Made by a program: the position numbers and the translations under genes. From assembly GCF_024519315.1 (NCBI RefSeq), contig NZ_JANIIC010000013.1, forward strand, positions 108,594 through 172,593: DNA of 64,000 nucleotides. The letters run 5' to 3'. The DNA comes from Streptomyces malaysiensis subsp. samsunensis (GTDB lineage: Bacteria; Actinomycetota; Actinomycetes; Streptomycetales; Streptomycetaceae). This document shows, piece after piece, positions 39,273 to 50,993 of this stretch (positions within the stretch are counted from its first letter, which is position 1; each line of letters opens with the position of its first letter). Under the pieces are notes generated by a model. It did no database searches, was not told the origin of the DNA, and worked only from the letters and a program-made list of their open reading frames with translations.

Positions 39273-39545
39273 TCAGGCGTACTGGGCCAGTTCTTTGGCG
39301 AGGGCCTCGCTGAGCGCGTCGATGGTCGGGTTGTCCCACAGGAGCGTCGGGTCGAGGGAGATGTCGAGGTGGTCCTCGAGCTCTCCGGCGACGGACAGGA
39401 CGTACAGCGAGTCGAGTCCGTAGTCGGAGAGCCGCACGCTGGTGTCGATGGTGTCGGCGGACCGCTCCAAGTGGGAGGCGACGCAGTTGGTCAGCCATTC
39501 CCGCAGGCTGTCGACGGTATGCGGCTCGGCGTGGGGGTCGGACAT
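39273..39545 (-). CDS. Acyl carrier protein for the lipid tail
   Basis: This 90-aa protein is a discrete carrier with the phosphopantetheine site DYGLDSLYVL (Ser46) and the expected helix-rich acidic make-up. The GAAGGAGATA ribosome site supports the ATG at 39545. It sits between the acyl-CoA-dehydrogenase-like genes and the starter NRPS. In related lipopeptide clusters the acyl-AMP ligase loads the fatty acid onto such a carrier, the chain may be desaturated, and the starter C domain then takes it. The ACP/DptF-like role is inferred from that context. Confidence 0.92.
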   Translation of the reverse strand: MSDPHAEPHTVDSLREWLTNCVASHLERSADTIDTSVRLSDYGLDSLYVLSVAGELEDHLDISLDPTLLWDNPTIDALSEALAKELAQYA

Positions 39546-39610
39546 GGGTATCTCCTTCGCTGAGGTGGCGGGTGTCCGGCGCTGAGGTGGCGAGTGTCCG
39601 GGCGCGACGG

Positions 39611-40567
39611 CTAGGGGCGGTCTGGGAGGGGGCGTTCGGCCAGGTCGAACGAGCGGCCGGTGTCATAGCGGTGGTCGAGTTCCGTGGCCAGGCGCTCCAG
39701 TGCGGGGCCCGACGGCTGCGGTGTCCGTCGCACACGTGTGAGGAGTGCGCGGCCGGGCGCCGCGGCGAGCAGTTCGGCGTCGCACAGTGCGCTGACGGCC
39801 GGTGCCGTGGTGAGGTCCGCGCCCGTCATGCCGCTGAGCGGAGCGGCATGACCGGCGGGCCCCGGGGGCCGACCCGGCCGGTCGGCCGGGTCCGGCTGCC
39901 CGTCCGGTCGGCCCTCGGCCGCGAAGAGGGCGCGCTGCATCTCGTTCAGCAGCAGGTGGAAGGCGGCGTGTTCGCTCTCCCTGATGTAGAAGCGCGACCC
40001 CAGGGCCATCGAAAGACGGTCCATCGCACCCTGGAGCACACGCGGTACGAGGACCCGGACCACGCTGTCGTGGGCGTCCGGCCGGGCGGGGAAGGCATCA
40101 GTGCCCCGGACCGCGAGTGTTGTCAGCGTGTCGCACAGCAGCAGGTCGGCGTAGGCTCCCGCGAGTACCGCGCGCAACTGGGGGATGTCGATGGCCGCCG
40201 CGCCGTACAGGCGGCGGGCGCGCAGGTGGCACAGTGTCATGCGCAGGCCGGAGTCCAGTGTGCCGACGGCGGTCGCGCCGACCGTCACGGCGCCGCTCCC
40301 CCCCTGGGCCCCACCGCAGGACCGGGTCAGCGCGGGCGATCTGCGGTAACCGGCGCGCAGGGCGTGCATCAGCGACTCCGGGTCCACATGGCCGACTTCG
40401 GCGCCGCCCACGCCGAGGGCGCGGAAGGGCTCACCGGCCGGGGGCCGTCCGGCTTCCCGTGCGGCGAGGATCGCCTGGAAGCCGTTGGGGTTCGTGGGGT
40501 CGTAGGGGTCGCCGAGGCGCTCCTCCACGGTGGTGGCGAGGGCGAAGGTGCCCGTGGTGGTGTTCAC
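39611..40567 (-). CDS. Short acyl-CoA-dehydrogenase-like protein (C-terminal-half type)
   Basis: This 318-aa protein starts at GTG 40567, overlapping the previous stop codon as GTGA. It resembles the helical C-terminal half of acyl-CoA dehydrogenases: LHARRLYG-like and IPQLRAVLAGAYADLLLCDTL stretches, and a FYIRESEHAAFHLLLNEMQR helix. I see no N-terminal FAD-binding half. It is translationally coupled to the 588-aa acyl-CoA dehydrogenase, so a heteromeric enzyme that desaturates or tailors the ACP-bound acyl chain is a fair guess. It could also be a non-catalytic partner. A proline/glycine-rich linker lies near residues 225-250. Confidence 0.75.
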   Translation of the reverse strand: MNTTTGTFALATTVEERLGDPYDPTNPNGFQAILAAREAGRPPAGEPFRALGVGGAEVGHVDPESLMHALRAGYRRSPALTRSCGGAQGGSGAVTVGATAVGTLDSGLRMTLCHLRARRLYGAAAIDIPQLRAVLAGAYADLLLCDTLTTLAVRGTDAFPARPDAHDSVVRVLVPRVLQGAMDRLSMALGSRFYIRESEHAAFHLLLNEMQRALFAAEGRPDGQPDPADRPGRPPGPAGHAAPLSGMTGADLTTAPAVSALCDAELLAAAPGRALLTRVRRTPQPSGPALERLATELDHRYDTGRSFDLAERPLPDRP

Positions 40568-42330
40568 GAGGCGGCCCCTTGCTGGGAGCCGGTCGGCTCC
40601 ACATGGTCGAGGAGCGAGTGGAAGGGGGCGGACGGGCGGGAGAGGACCGCTTCGGCGAGGTCGTCGAAGGCGGTGCGGTCGGCGTCGTCGACGGGCTCCT
40701 CCAGGTCGGTGAGGGCCTTGACGAGACAGGCGAGCAGCGCGGCCTCCGGGATGGGGCCCCGGGCGCGGGCGGCGGCGCGCAGCCACAGGTGGAGCGCCGA
40801 AGCCGCCGCGAAGCACGACTCGAACCGCTCGGCGAGCCGGAAGGCGTGGCCGGGGACGGCGCGGGGCGGGAACCGGATCGCCGCCATGTCCTGGTGGAGC
40901 CGGTCGGACACGTCCAAAAGCTGCCCGGCCAGGGTGGTGAGCGCCGTGGAGGCGTGGCCGCGTACGGCCAGGTCGCGCAGTTCGCCGACGGCCGCGGGCA
41001 GACCGGCCACGATGGAGCAGCCGCCGCTGGAGACCAGGCCGAGCTCGCGGGGCCGCATCGGGCGCAGGGGGGCGTGGGGATTCGTGGCCTCGGCGAGGCC
41101 CTCCGCGTCCCAGCGGCCCTTCGCGTAGCCGCGGGCGATGCGGGGGAACTGTTCGATGAGGGCGCTGCGGTTGACCAGGCTGCTGCCGTCGAAGATGCCG
41201 ATGATGCGGTGGTCGCGTTCCACCTTGGCGAATCCGGTGTGCGGGTCGTCGGGGCGGAGCAGTCCGTACGGGCCGAGGAGGTGCAGCAGGCGCGCGATGA
41301 GGTCGTCGACCTCGGTGGGCACATATGCCTTCGCGACAGCGGAGACGACGCTCATCTCGCCGGCGAGCGCGTGCGGGGAGCGCGCCGCCACCAGACCGGC
41401 GGCGTCGGAGAGCAGCAGGCCCGCGGCGGCCTCGCCCAGTTCCCGCCGCACGTACGGGTCCTGTGCGAGCCGTACGCCGTCGGCGTCCTGAGCGACGAAC
41501 TCGGCGGCCAGGGCGAGCGCGTGGTCTCCCGCGCCCAGTGACATCGCGACGCAGCCGGTCCGGCTGAAGTGCAGCGCCTTGACAATGATCTCGATGCCCT
41601 CACCGACCCGCCCGATGAGCGCGTCCTCGGGCAGTGGCGCGTCGTGGAACGCGATGCCGCTGATGTCCGCGCCCCGGATGCCGTAGGTGGGCACTTTGGG
41701 CAGATGGGTGAAGTGTTCGGGGGCGAGACGGGACTTGTCCACGAGGAAGAGGCTGAAGCCGCGCGGACCGCCTTCTTCGTCGGTACGGGCCAGGACGGTG
41801 ACCAGACCGCCCCGGGTGGCGAGGTTGATCAGCCACTTCTCGCCGGACAGCAGCCAGCCACCGTCCGGGGCGGGCCTGGCGGTCACCTCACCGGCCATCA
41901 GATCGCTGCCGTGGTGGCGTTCGGTCAGGGCGCATGAGACGGGTGTCCCCTCCGCTATCCGCCGTCCCAGCCTGCGGGCGGCCTCCGGCTCTCCCGCGAT
42001 CCAGGTGGCGGCGGCCCCGAGATAGGTCTTCCCGTGCGAGAGGGCCACGGTCAGGTCGATCCGGGACACGGCCCGCAGCAGCCGCATGACGACGTCGAAG
42101 CTCTCCAGTGCGCCGCCGTGTTCGACCGGTACGTAGAAGCGCCGCAGTCCGAACGTGTCGAGCGCCCGGCACGCCTCGGTGGGAAACGCCTCCGTCCGGT
42201 CGAGTTCGGCGAGCGCCTCGGGTGAGAAGGGCTGCCCCGGTCCGGTGAGCTCGCCGAGCAGGCGGGTGAGCCGCTCAAGGGGTGCGGCGGAGGGGTCCTG
42301 GGCCCGGGTGGCCGGGGAGGCGGTGGTCAT
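40564..42330 (-). CDS. Acyl-CoA dehydrogenase, lipid tail desaturation
   Basis: This 588-aa protein has full acyl-CoA dehydrogenase features: the substrate/FAD segment CALTERHHGSD with GEKWLINLATRG, PTYGIRGADISGIAFHDAPLP, and the C-terminal HRIIGIFDGSS segment. Here an Asp stands where many family members have the catalytic Glu of a YEGT-like motif. There is an extra helical domain at the C-terminus, so it is longer than the usual 380-400 aa. The ATG at 42330 overlaps the acyl-AMP ligase stop codon (ATGA). It probably introduces a double bond into the ACP-bound fatty acid; friulimicin-group tails are typically unsaturated near the carboxyl end. Position and redox partner are not shown by sequence. 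Confidence 0.88.
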   Translation of the reverse strand: MTTASPATRAQDPSAAPLERLTRLLGELTGPGQPFSPEALAELDRTEAFPTEACRALDTFGLRRFYVPVEHGGALESFDVVMRLLRAVSRIDLTVALSHGKTYLGAAATWIAGEPEAARRLGRRIAEGTPVSCALTERHHGSDLMAGEVTARPAPDGGWLLSGEKWLINLATRGGLVTVLARTDEEGGPRGFSLFLVDKSRLAPEHFTHLPKVPTYGIRGADISGIAFHDAPLPEDALIGRVGEGIEIIVKALHFSRTGCVAMSLGAGDHALALAAEFVAQDADGVRLAQDPYVRRELGEAAAGLLLSDAAGLVAARSPHALAGEMSVVSAVAKAYVPTEVDDLIARLLHLLGPYGLLRPDDPHTGFAKVERDHRIIGIFDGSSLVNRSALIEQFPRIARGYAKGRWDAEGLAEATNPHAPLRPMRPRELGLVSSGGCSIVAGLPAAVGELRDLAVRGHASTALTTLAGQLLDVSDRLHQDMAAIRFPPRAVPGHAFRLAERFESCFAAASALHLWLRAAARARGPIPEAALLACLVKALTDLEEPVDDADRTAFDDLAEAVLSRPSAPFHSLLDHVEPTGSQQGAAS

Positions 42331-44144
42331 ACGGCGGCCTCCTGGGGCTCGGGTAAGGGGCGCAGCAGGCTCTGCTCGTAGACGGCGTAGGTGGGCCGCA
42401 GCGCCCCGGCGCGGAACAGGTCGCGCATCGCCGACCGCTGGATCTTGCCGCTGGTGGTGCGGCGTACTCCGCCGGGGCGCAGCAGCAGGACCGCGCCGAC
42501 GGGGGCGCCGAATTCGCGGGCGACGGTGAGCCGCATCTCGGCGGCGAGTTCGCTCAGCCGGTCCTCGTCCTTGATGCCGCGCACCTCGTGGGTGACCACG
42601 AGCACGTCGTCGCCCTGTGGTCCCTCGCCCGGTACGGCGAAGCACGCGCCGACGAGGTTGCCCAACTCCGGCCACTGAATGCGCAGTTCATCCTCGATGT
42701 CCTGCGGGTAGAGGTTGCGGCCGCGCAGGTTGAGTACGTCCTTGATGCGGCCGGTGATGTGGAGTTCGCCCTGGTACAGGGCTCCGAGGTCGCCGGTGCG
42801 CAGCCAGCCGGGGTCGCCGTCCGCGGTCGTGGCGCGGAACTCGGCCTCGTTGGTGGCCTCGCGGTTCCAGTAGCCGTGGCCGACGATGTCACCGCGTATC
42901 CAGATCTCGCCGACGCCTCCCTCGGACAGGGCGCGCCGGGTGTCCGGTTCGACGATGCGCACCTCGGCGCCGAGTGGCGGGCCGCAGCCGACGACGGCGC
43001 GCGCGGGCTCGTCCGGGGCCGCGGGCCGGAACTCGTGGTGTTCCAGCAGTTCTGCGGAGACCTGCCGCACCCGGGGGGCGGTGCGGGCGGCCCCGGAGAT
43101 GAAGAGGGTCGCCTCGGCCATGCCGTAGCAGGGGGTCAGGGCGTCGGCGCGCAGGCCGTGGCCGGCGAAGCGCCGCTGGAATCGTTCGAGCACGGCGGCG
43201 CGTACGGGTTCGGAGCCGTCCAGCGCATGCCGCCAGCGGGACAGGTCCAGGCCCTCGCTCTGGGCGTCGGTGACCCGTCGGCTGCACAGGTCGTACGCGA
43301 AGTCCGGCGCCGCGGACGCCTCGATGCCATAGCGGTCGATCATGTGCAGCCACAGGTGGGGACGTTTGAGGAAGGTGGTGGGGCTCATCAGGACGGTGGT
43401 CGAGCCGAGCAGCAGTGGCGGGAGTATCGAGCCCATCAGCCCCATGTCGTGGAAGTGCGGAATCCACCCGCCGATGGGGGTGGTGTCGTCCAGGTCCAGG
43501 GAGTCGGCCAGATTGGCGGTGTTGTGCAGCACATTGCCGTGGCTGATCATGACGCCTTTGGGATCGCCGGTGGAGCCGGAGGTGTACTGGAGCACGGCGA
43601 GCGTGTCGTGTCCGGCGGGCGTCATCGTCCATGCGTGTGGATCGGGGGCGTCGCCGTCGTCGGTGACCAGGAGGGGAAGTGTGTCGAGTCCCTCCTCGGC
43701 TGCCCACGCCCCGATGTCGGCGCGGGTGGCGGTGTCGGTGAGGATCGCCGCGGCGCCCGCGTCGTCCGCGATGCGCCTGACCCGGTAGCGCTCATGCCGG
43801 TACCGGCCGGGCAGGGACGAGGGAACCGCGACGGCGCCCGCGTACAGACAGCCGAGGAAGGCGGTGACGAAGGCCGGCCCGGCGGGGTAGAGCAGGACGA
43901 CACGGCCGCCCGGCGGGACATGGGCACGGAGCCGTACGGCCACGCTCCTGGCTTGTGCGTCGAGTTCCGCATAGGTGAGCCGCTGCGCTCCGTCGGTGCG
44001 CAGCGGGTCCGTCACGAATACGGCCGCCGTGTTTTCCGGGCGGTTTTCCGCATGCTCCCGGAGCACTGCGTCAACGCTGGGGGCGGCGATGATTCCCGCC
44101 ATATCCAAGGCCCTGCCCTTCGTGTCCGCGAACTGAGTTTCCAT
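42327..44144 (-). CDS. Fatty acyl-AMP ligase (lipid starter activation)
   Basis: This protein of about 605 aa is an ANL-superfamily acyl-AMP ligase. It has YTSGSTGDPKGVM near residue 187, GWIPHFHDMGL and PTTFLKRPHLWL typical of FAAL proteins, CYGMAEATLFISG, and WLRTGDLGAL. It should activate a fatty acid with ATP and transfer it to the neighbouring ACP to start lipopeptide synthesis. It is the first gene of the leftward operon. The start is uncertain: ATG 44144 was taken, GTG 44159 would add five residues, and ATG 44102 has a slightly better AGGG-type ribosome site but would trim 14 residues. Confidence 0.92.
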   Translation of the reverse strand: METQFADTKGRALDMAGIIAAPSVDAVLREHAENRPENTAAVFVTDPLRTDGAQRLTYAELDAQARSVAVRLRAHVPPGGRVVLLYPAGPAFVTAFLGCLYAGAVAVPSSLPGRYRHERYRVRRIADDAGAAAILTDTATRADIGAWAAEEGLDTLPLLVTDDGDAPDPHAWTMTPAGHDTLAVLQYTSGSTGDPKGVMISHGNVLHNTANLADSLDLDDTTPIGGWIPHFHDMGLMGSILPPLLLGSTTVLMSPTTFLKRPHLWLHMIDRYGIEASAAPDFAYDLCSRRVTDAQSEGLDLSRWRHALDGSEPVRAAVLERFQRRFAGHGLRADALTPCYGMAEATLFISGAARTAPRVRQVSAELLEHHEFRPAAPDEPARAVVGCGPPLGAEVRIVEPDTRRALSEGGVGEIWIRGDIVGHGYWNREATNEAEFRATTADGDPGWLRTGDLGALYQGELHITGRIKDVLNLRGRNLYPQDIEDELRIQWPELGNLVGACFAVPGEGPQGDDVLVVTHEVRGIKDEDRLSELAAEMRLTVAREFGAPVGAVLLLRPGGVRRTTSGKIQRSAMRDLFRAGALRPTYAVYEQSLLRPLPEPQEAAV

Positions 44145-44515
44145 GCGCCGATCCGGCACTGCCGTGCATTTCTACCGAGGGACCGCGATGAGGGAAAGAC
44201 ACTGACAACAAATTGCACAGTGCATCCCATCTCCTCGACACAGAACCCCGCATATCGCCCATATCGCACCGTGATTTCGGTGCGCACCGGCCAGTACTGG
44301 CCAGGAAACGTCCCGTCGGGTCCATTTCCGCGCGATAGAGTCGAAGTGCGTTCGTTCCGCATGGACGACACAGCTATCCGATACATCCGCGCTCAGTCAT
44401 CGCGTAGCCGGTCATGGCGGCGGATTCTTTGGTCCTGCCTTTTTTCGATTACCGCTCCAGGAATTTGGCGCACCGTGCCGCGCACCAACGGGCGCACGAC
44501 TCCCGGAGGAATTTC
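44145..44515. promoter_or_regulatory. Divergent promoter region of the lipopeptide operon and export/oxygenase pair
   Basis: This region of about 370 bp, lower in GC than its surroundings, separates the leftward lipid/NRPS operon from the rightward permease gene. It must hold both promoters. I see no convincing pair of -35/-10 boxes. It does hold an unusual cluster of dyads: TGCACAGTGCA (44214-44224) and the palindromes at 44266-44302 listed separately. No credible gene was found here. Confidence 0.75.
44266..44302. promoter_or_regulatory. Cluster of palindromes, candidate operator
   Basis: GCACCG (44266-44271) pairs with CGGTGC (44278-44283). The latter is also half of the 12-bp perfect palindrome CGGTGCGCACCG (44278-44289). 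This is directly followed by the 14-bp perfect palindrome GGCCAGTACTGGCC (44289-44302). Overlapping dyads in a divergent promoter are a likely regulator-binding site. Which regulator binds is unknown; no TetR/MarR-type gene lies in the window. Confidence 0.5.
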
Positions 44516-45346
44516 ATGACCCCTGGTCCGTCGTTACCGGACGGCGGCGCCTTCGCTCCCGCCTGGCACGGCAGCAGCCCCCCGGCACAACTGCTGATCC
44601 TCACCCAGCGGTCGCTCAAGGCCCATCTCGCGCACCGCCGGACCCTGGTCCTCGCCATGCTGCAACCGGTCTTCATGCTGCTTCTGCTCAGCGAGGTCTT
44701 CGGCAGCATCGTCAACCTCGACCATCTGCCCGACGGCGTCTCCTACCTGGACTATCTACTGCCCGCGCTGCTGGTGACCACGGGCATCGGCCCCGCGATC
44801 GCCTCCGGTATCGGCCTGGTCCGGGACATGGACAACGGCGCGGTGGCACGGCTGCGCACCCTGCCCATCCACGCGCCGCTGCTGCTGTTCGCCCGCAGCT
44901 TCGCCGATCTGCTGCGCACCACCGCGCAGCTGGCGATCCTGCTCGTGGTGGCCGTGGTGTTCATGGGCGCCGACCCGGCCGGCGGCGGTGTGGGGCTGGT
45001 GGCCGCGCTGCTGCTGACCTGTGTGGTGGTGTGGGCGATGACCTGGATCTTCCTGGCGCTGGCGGCCTGGCTGCGCAGTGCGGAGGCGATGCAGAGCGCC
45101 GCCTATCTGGTGACGTTCCCGCTGATGTTCGCCTCCAGCGCCTTCGTCCCGGTGGACCGGATGCCGGGCTGGCTGGAGGTCCTGGCGATCCTCAACCCGC
45201 TGTCGTACGCGATGGACGCCTCGCGCGCGCTCTGCCTCGACCAGCCGCTGGGCGCCCAGGTGTGGTCCGCCCTGGGCGCGAGCGCCCTCGTCGCGCTGCT
45301 CGGATCGAGCGCGGCGGTATGGGCGTTCCGGCGCCCCCTGGTCTGA
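44516..45346 (+). CDS. ABC-2 type export permease (DrrB-like)
   Basis: This 276-aa membrane protein has about six hydrophobic segments, including LVLAMLQPVFMLLLLSEVF, LLVTTGIGPAIASGIG, LAILLVVAVVFMG and VALLGSSAAVWAF. It contains the ABC-2 signature region NPLSYAMDASRAL. A very good GGAGGA site precedes ATG 44516. It should pair with the DrrA-like ATPase encoded at 53.6-54.6 kb to export the lipopeptide or give self-resistance. The two halves are unusually far apart and on opposite strands. The dioxygenase gene follows 56 bp later. Confidence 0.9.
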   Translation: MTPGPSLPDGGAFAPAWHGSSPPAQLLILTQRSLKAHLAHRRTLVLAMLQPVFMLLLLSEVFGSIVNLDHLPDGVSYLDYLLPALLVTTGIGPAIASGIGLVRDMDNGAVARLRTLPIHAPLLLFARSFADLLRTTAQLAILLVVAVVFMGADPAGGGVGLVAALLLTCVVVWAMTWIFLALAAWLRSAEAMQSAAYLVTFPLMFASSAFVPVDRMPGWLEVLAILNPLSYAMDASRALCLDQPLGAQVWSALGASALVALLGSSAAVWAFRRPLV

Positions 45347-45402
45347 GCTCGTCCTCCCCTTCCCACACCCTCCCCCTCATCAGACGGAAACGGAGAGCCC
45401 TC

Positions 45403-46344
45403 ATGTCCGAACAGCGAGATGCCCTGCGGCGGCTGGACGCCGCCCCCGGGCCCGGCACCGACGCCGCGGCCTGGGTCACCGAACACCGCGAGGAGATCCG
45501 GGCCCTGGTGGCCCGGCACGGTGCCCTGCTGGTCCGCGGGCTGGACCTGGACGGCCATGAACACGCCGCCTCGGTGATCCGCGGGATCGTCGGCGAGGGC
45601 ATGGCCGAGCGCGAGGGGTTCGCTCCCCGCGACGAGTTCGGACCGGGCGTGTACTCCTCCTCGCACTGGCCGGCCGACCAGCCCATGTGCATGCACCATG
45701 AGCTCAGCTACGCGGCCGAGGCGCCCCGGCTGATGGTCTTCGCCTGTGTCACCCCGCCGTCCGCGGGTGGTGTCACTGCCGTCGCGGACGCCCGTGCGGT
45801 GCTGCGTGACCTGCCGGAGGAGCTCGTCGAGCGCTTCGAACGCCACGGTTGGGTGCTGACCCGCCACTACAACCCGTTCGTCGGGATCGGCTGGGAGGAC
45901 GCGTTCGGCGCCAAGAACCCCGACGAGGTGGAGCGTTACTGCGCCGACCACGGCATCGAGGTGCGCTGGGACGCCGATGGCGGCCTGCGCACCCGGCAGA
46001 CCCGTCCGGCCGTCCTGGCGGATCCCGATTCCGGTGAACGGTGCTGGTTCAACCAGATCGCGTTCTTGAACGAGTGGACGATGGCTCCCGAGGTGCGTGA
46101 GTTCCTCACCGCGGAGTTCGGCCCCGACGGGCTGCCGTTCAACACCTTCTACGGCGACGGCTCTCCCCTGGACAGCGCCACCGTCGACCTCATCAACGCG
46201 GTCTACGAGAAGCACACCGTGCGCGAGCCCTGGCGGCGCGGCGACCTCATGGTCGTCGACAACGTCCGCATGGCGCACAGCCGCGAGCCCTACCGGGGCG
46301 ACCGCGCGATCGTCGTCGGACTCGGTGAACCGTTCCGTCCCTAG
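45403..46344 (+). CDS. TauD/SyrP-like Fe(II)/2-oxoglutarate dioxygenase
   Basis: This 313-aa protein has the facial triad of the TauD/TfdA superfamily: H98-H-E100 (MCMHHELSY), the distal His at MAHSREPYRGDR (H292) and the 2-oxoglutarate-binding Arg (R301). A GGAGAG site supports ATG 45403; the frame is open upstream only as shadow of the permease. SyrP/AsnO-type members hydroxylate amino acids, often bound to carrier proteins. Here it could hydroxylate an Asp or the diamino acid on the stand-alone A-PCP-TE protein encoded convergently next door. The friulimicin/laspartomycin peptides I know have no such hydroxyl group, so the substrate is open. Confidence 0.88.
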   Translation: MSEQRDALRRLDAAPGPGTDAAAWVTEHREEIRALVARHGALLVRGLDLDGHEHAASVIRGIVGEGMAEREGFAPRDEFGPGVYSSSHWPADQPMCMHHELSYAAEAPRLMVFACVTPPSAGGVTAVADARAVLRDLPEELVERFERHGWVLTRHYNPFVGIGWEDAFGAKNPDEVERYCADHGIEVRWDADGGLRTRQTRPAVLADPDSGERCWFNQIAFLNEWTMAPEVREFLTAEFGPDGLPFNTFYGDGSPLDSATVDLINAVYEKHTVREPWRRGDLMVVDNVRMAHSREPYRGDRAIVVGLGEPFRP

Positions 46345-46380
46345 GCTCACCGAGGTGTCGGCACCGACGAGCCACGGCTG

Positions 46381-46416
46381 AGGGGGCGTACCCGGGCGGA
46401 CCCGGGTACGCCCCCT
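46381..46416. terminator. Strong bidirectional terminator between convergent operons
   Basis: A 16-bp perfect stem (46381-46396 with 46401-46416, loop CGGA) starts 36 bp after the dioxygenase stop codon and ends 3 bp before the stop codon of the leftward A-PCP-TE gene. It should end transcription from both sides. Confidence 0.9.
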
Positions 46417-46419
46417 TCG

Positions 46420-49724
<3,305 letters not shown>

Positions 49725-49725
<1 letters not shown>

Positions 49726-50993
49726 CAGCCTGCGACTCCTTCATCCGGCAGCGCCGGCTCCTCCAGCTCGATCCTGATCAGGCGCGCGGCGGCCGCCGCG
49801 CGGTCTCCGGCCTGCTCCCCGTCCGCCCCGGTGGCGACCACACAGCCCAGGCGGTCCTGGAACGTGTTCGTCACCCGTACGGTCCGTCCCGGGGCGGTGC
49901 CGATCGCGACGGCCACCACGCCGGGGGCCGCCCGCGCCGCCTCGACCCCGCCGATGTCCGTGACCCGCCCCTCGCGCTCATTGCGCAGGAAGCGGACCGC
50001 GGCGTGGAGCCGGCCCGGCCGCGCGGGTGTCCGGCTCTGTCCCGCCGCGCGGGCGATCACGGCGTCGACCAGATCGACGCCGAGGGCGGCCCGTACGGCG
50101 ACGGGGATCATGCCGCCCGCGAGCCGCGGGTTGACCTCGATGACGACGGGGCCGTGGGCGGACATCCGCAGTTCGGTGTGGGCGGCTCCCCAGCCGAGGC
50201 CGAGCGCGGCGAGCGCCCGCAGGGCGGTGTCGGCGAGCGCGGCGGCGGTGGCGTCTGGCACGGGTGCGGGCACCTCGTGTCCGGTCTCCACGAAGTACGG
50301 CCGGGGTCCGATGTGCTTGGCGACGGCGGTGACGACGGCGTTGTCGAAGGTCTCGACGGAGAACTCCGGTCCCTCGACGGCCTCCTGGACCAGGATCCGG
50401 GCCGGCACCGGGTTGCCGCGTTCATCGGTGGACCGGCTCAGCAGCTCTTCCGCCCACCGCCGGGTCTCCTCGCGGTCCCGGCACAGCCGGACGCCGACCG
50501 AGCCCGATCCGAGCACCGGTTTCAGCACCACCGGGTGGCCGATCCGGTCGGCGGCGCGCACCGCGTCGGCCACCTCGCCGACGGCCGTGGAGGCGGGTAC
50601 CGGGACACCGGCCGCCGCCAGCGCGGCGACCTGCGTCTCCTTGTCCCGGCACCGGGCGATGGCGTCCCCGTCCGCCGCGGGCAGGCCCAGCTTGGCGGCC
50701 GCGCGGGCGGCGGTGGACACGAAGTACTCGGAGCTGGAGGCGACTCCGGCCAGCCCCCCGTCCGCCACGAGCCCGGTGCAGCAGTCCACCACCGCGGCCA
50801 GGTCACCGGTGTCCAGCAGCCTGGTGTCGATGCCGTCCTGCTCGACGTACACATAGCGGCCCGGGTCCCGGGTCAGCAGCACCGGCCGCAGTCCTCGCGC
50901 CCGCGCCGCCGCGCAGAACTCCCGCCCCGTTCCCGTGGTGTTGCTCTCCACGAACGCGAGCCACCGCCCGCTCGTGCTCCCGTGCCCGGTCAC
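49725..50993 (-). CDS. ATP-grasp ligase of the diamino-acid pathway (DabC-like)
   Basis: This 422-aa protein has the ATP-grasp fold: the PVVLKPVLGSGSVGV nucleotide loop, VEGPEFSVE, and the metal-binding VIEVNPRLAGG. GTG 50993 overlaps the lyase stop codon (GTGA), so it is translationally coupled. ATP-grasp enzymes join a carboxylate to an amine or thiol through acyl phosphate. As I recall, friulimicin and laspartomycin clusters carry a dabABC trio for 2,3-diaminobutyrate, and this gene order (synthase, lyase, ATP-binding protein) matches it. The exact reaction is unknown: it might activate a carboxylate precursor or make an amide later. Confidence 0.82.
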
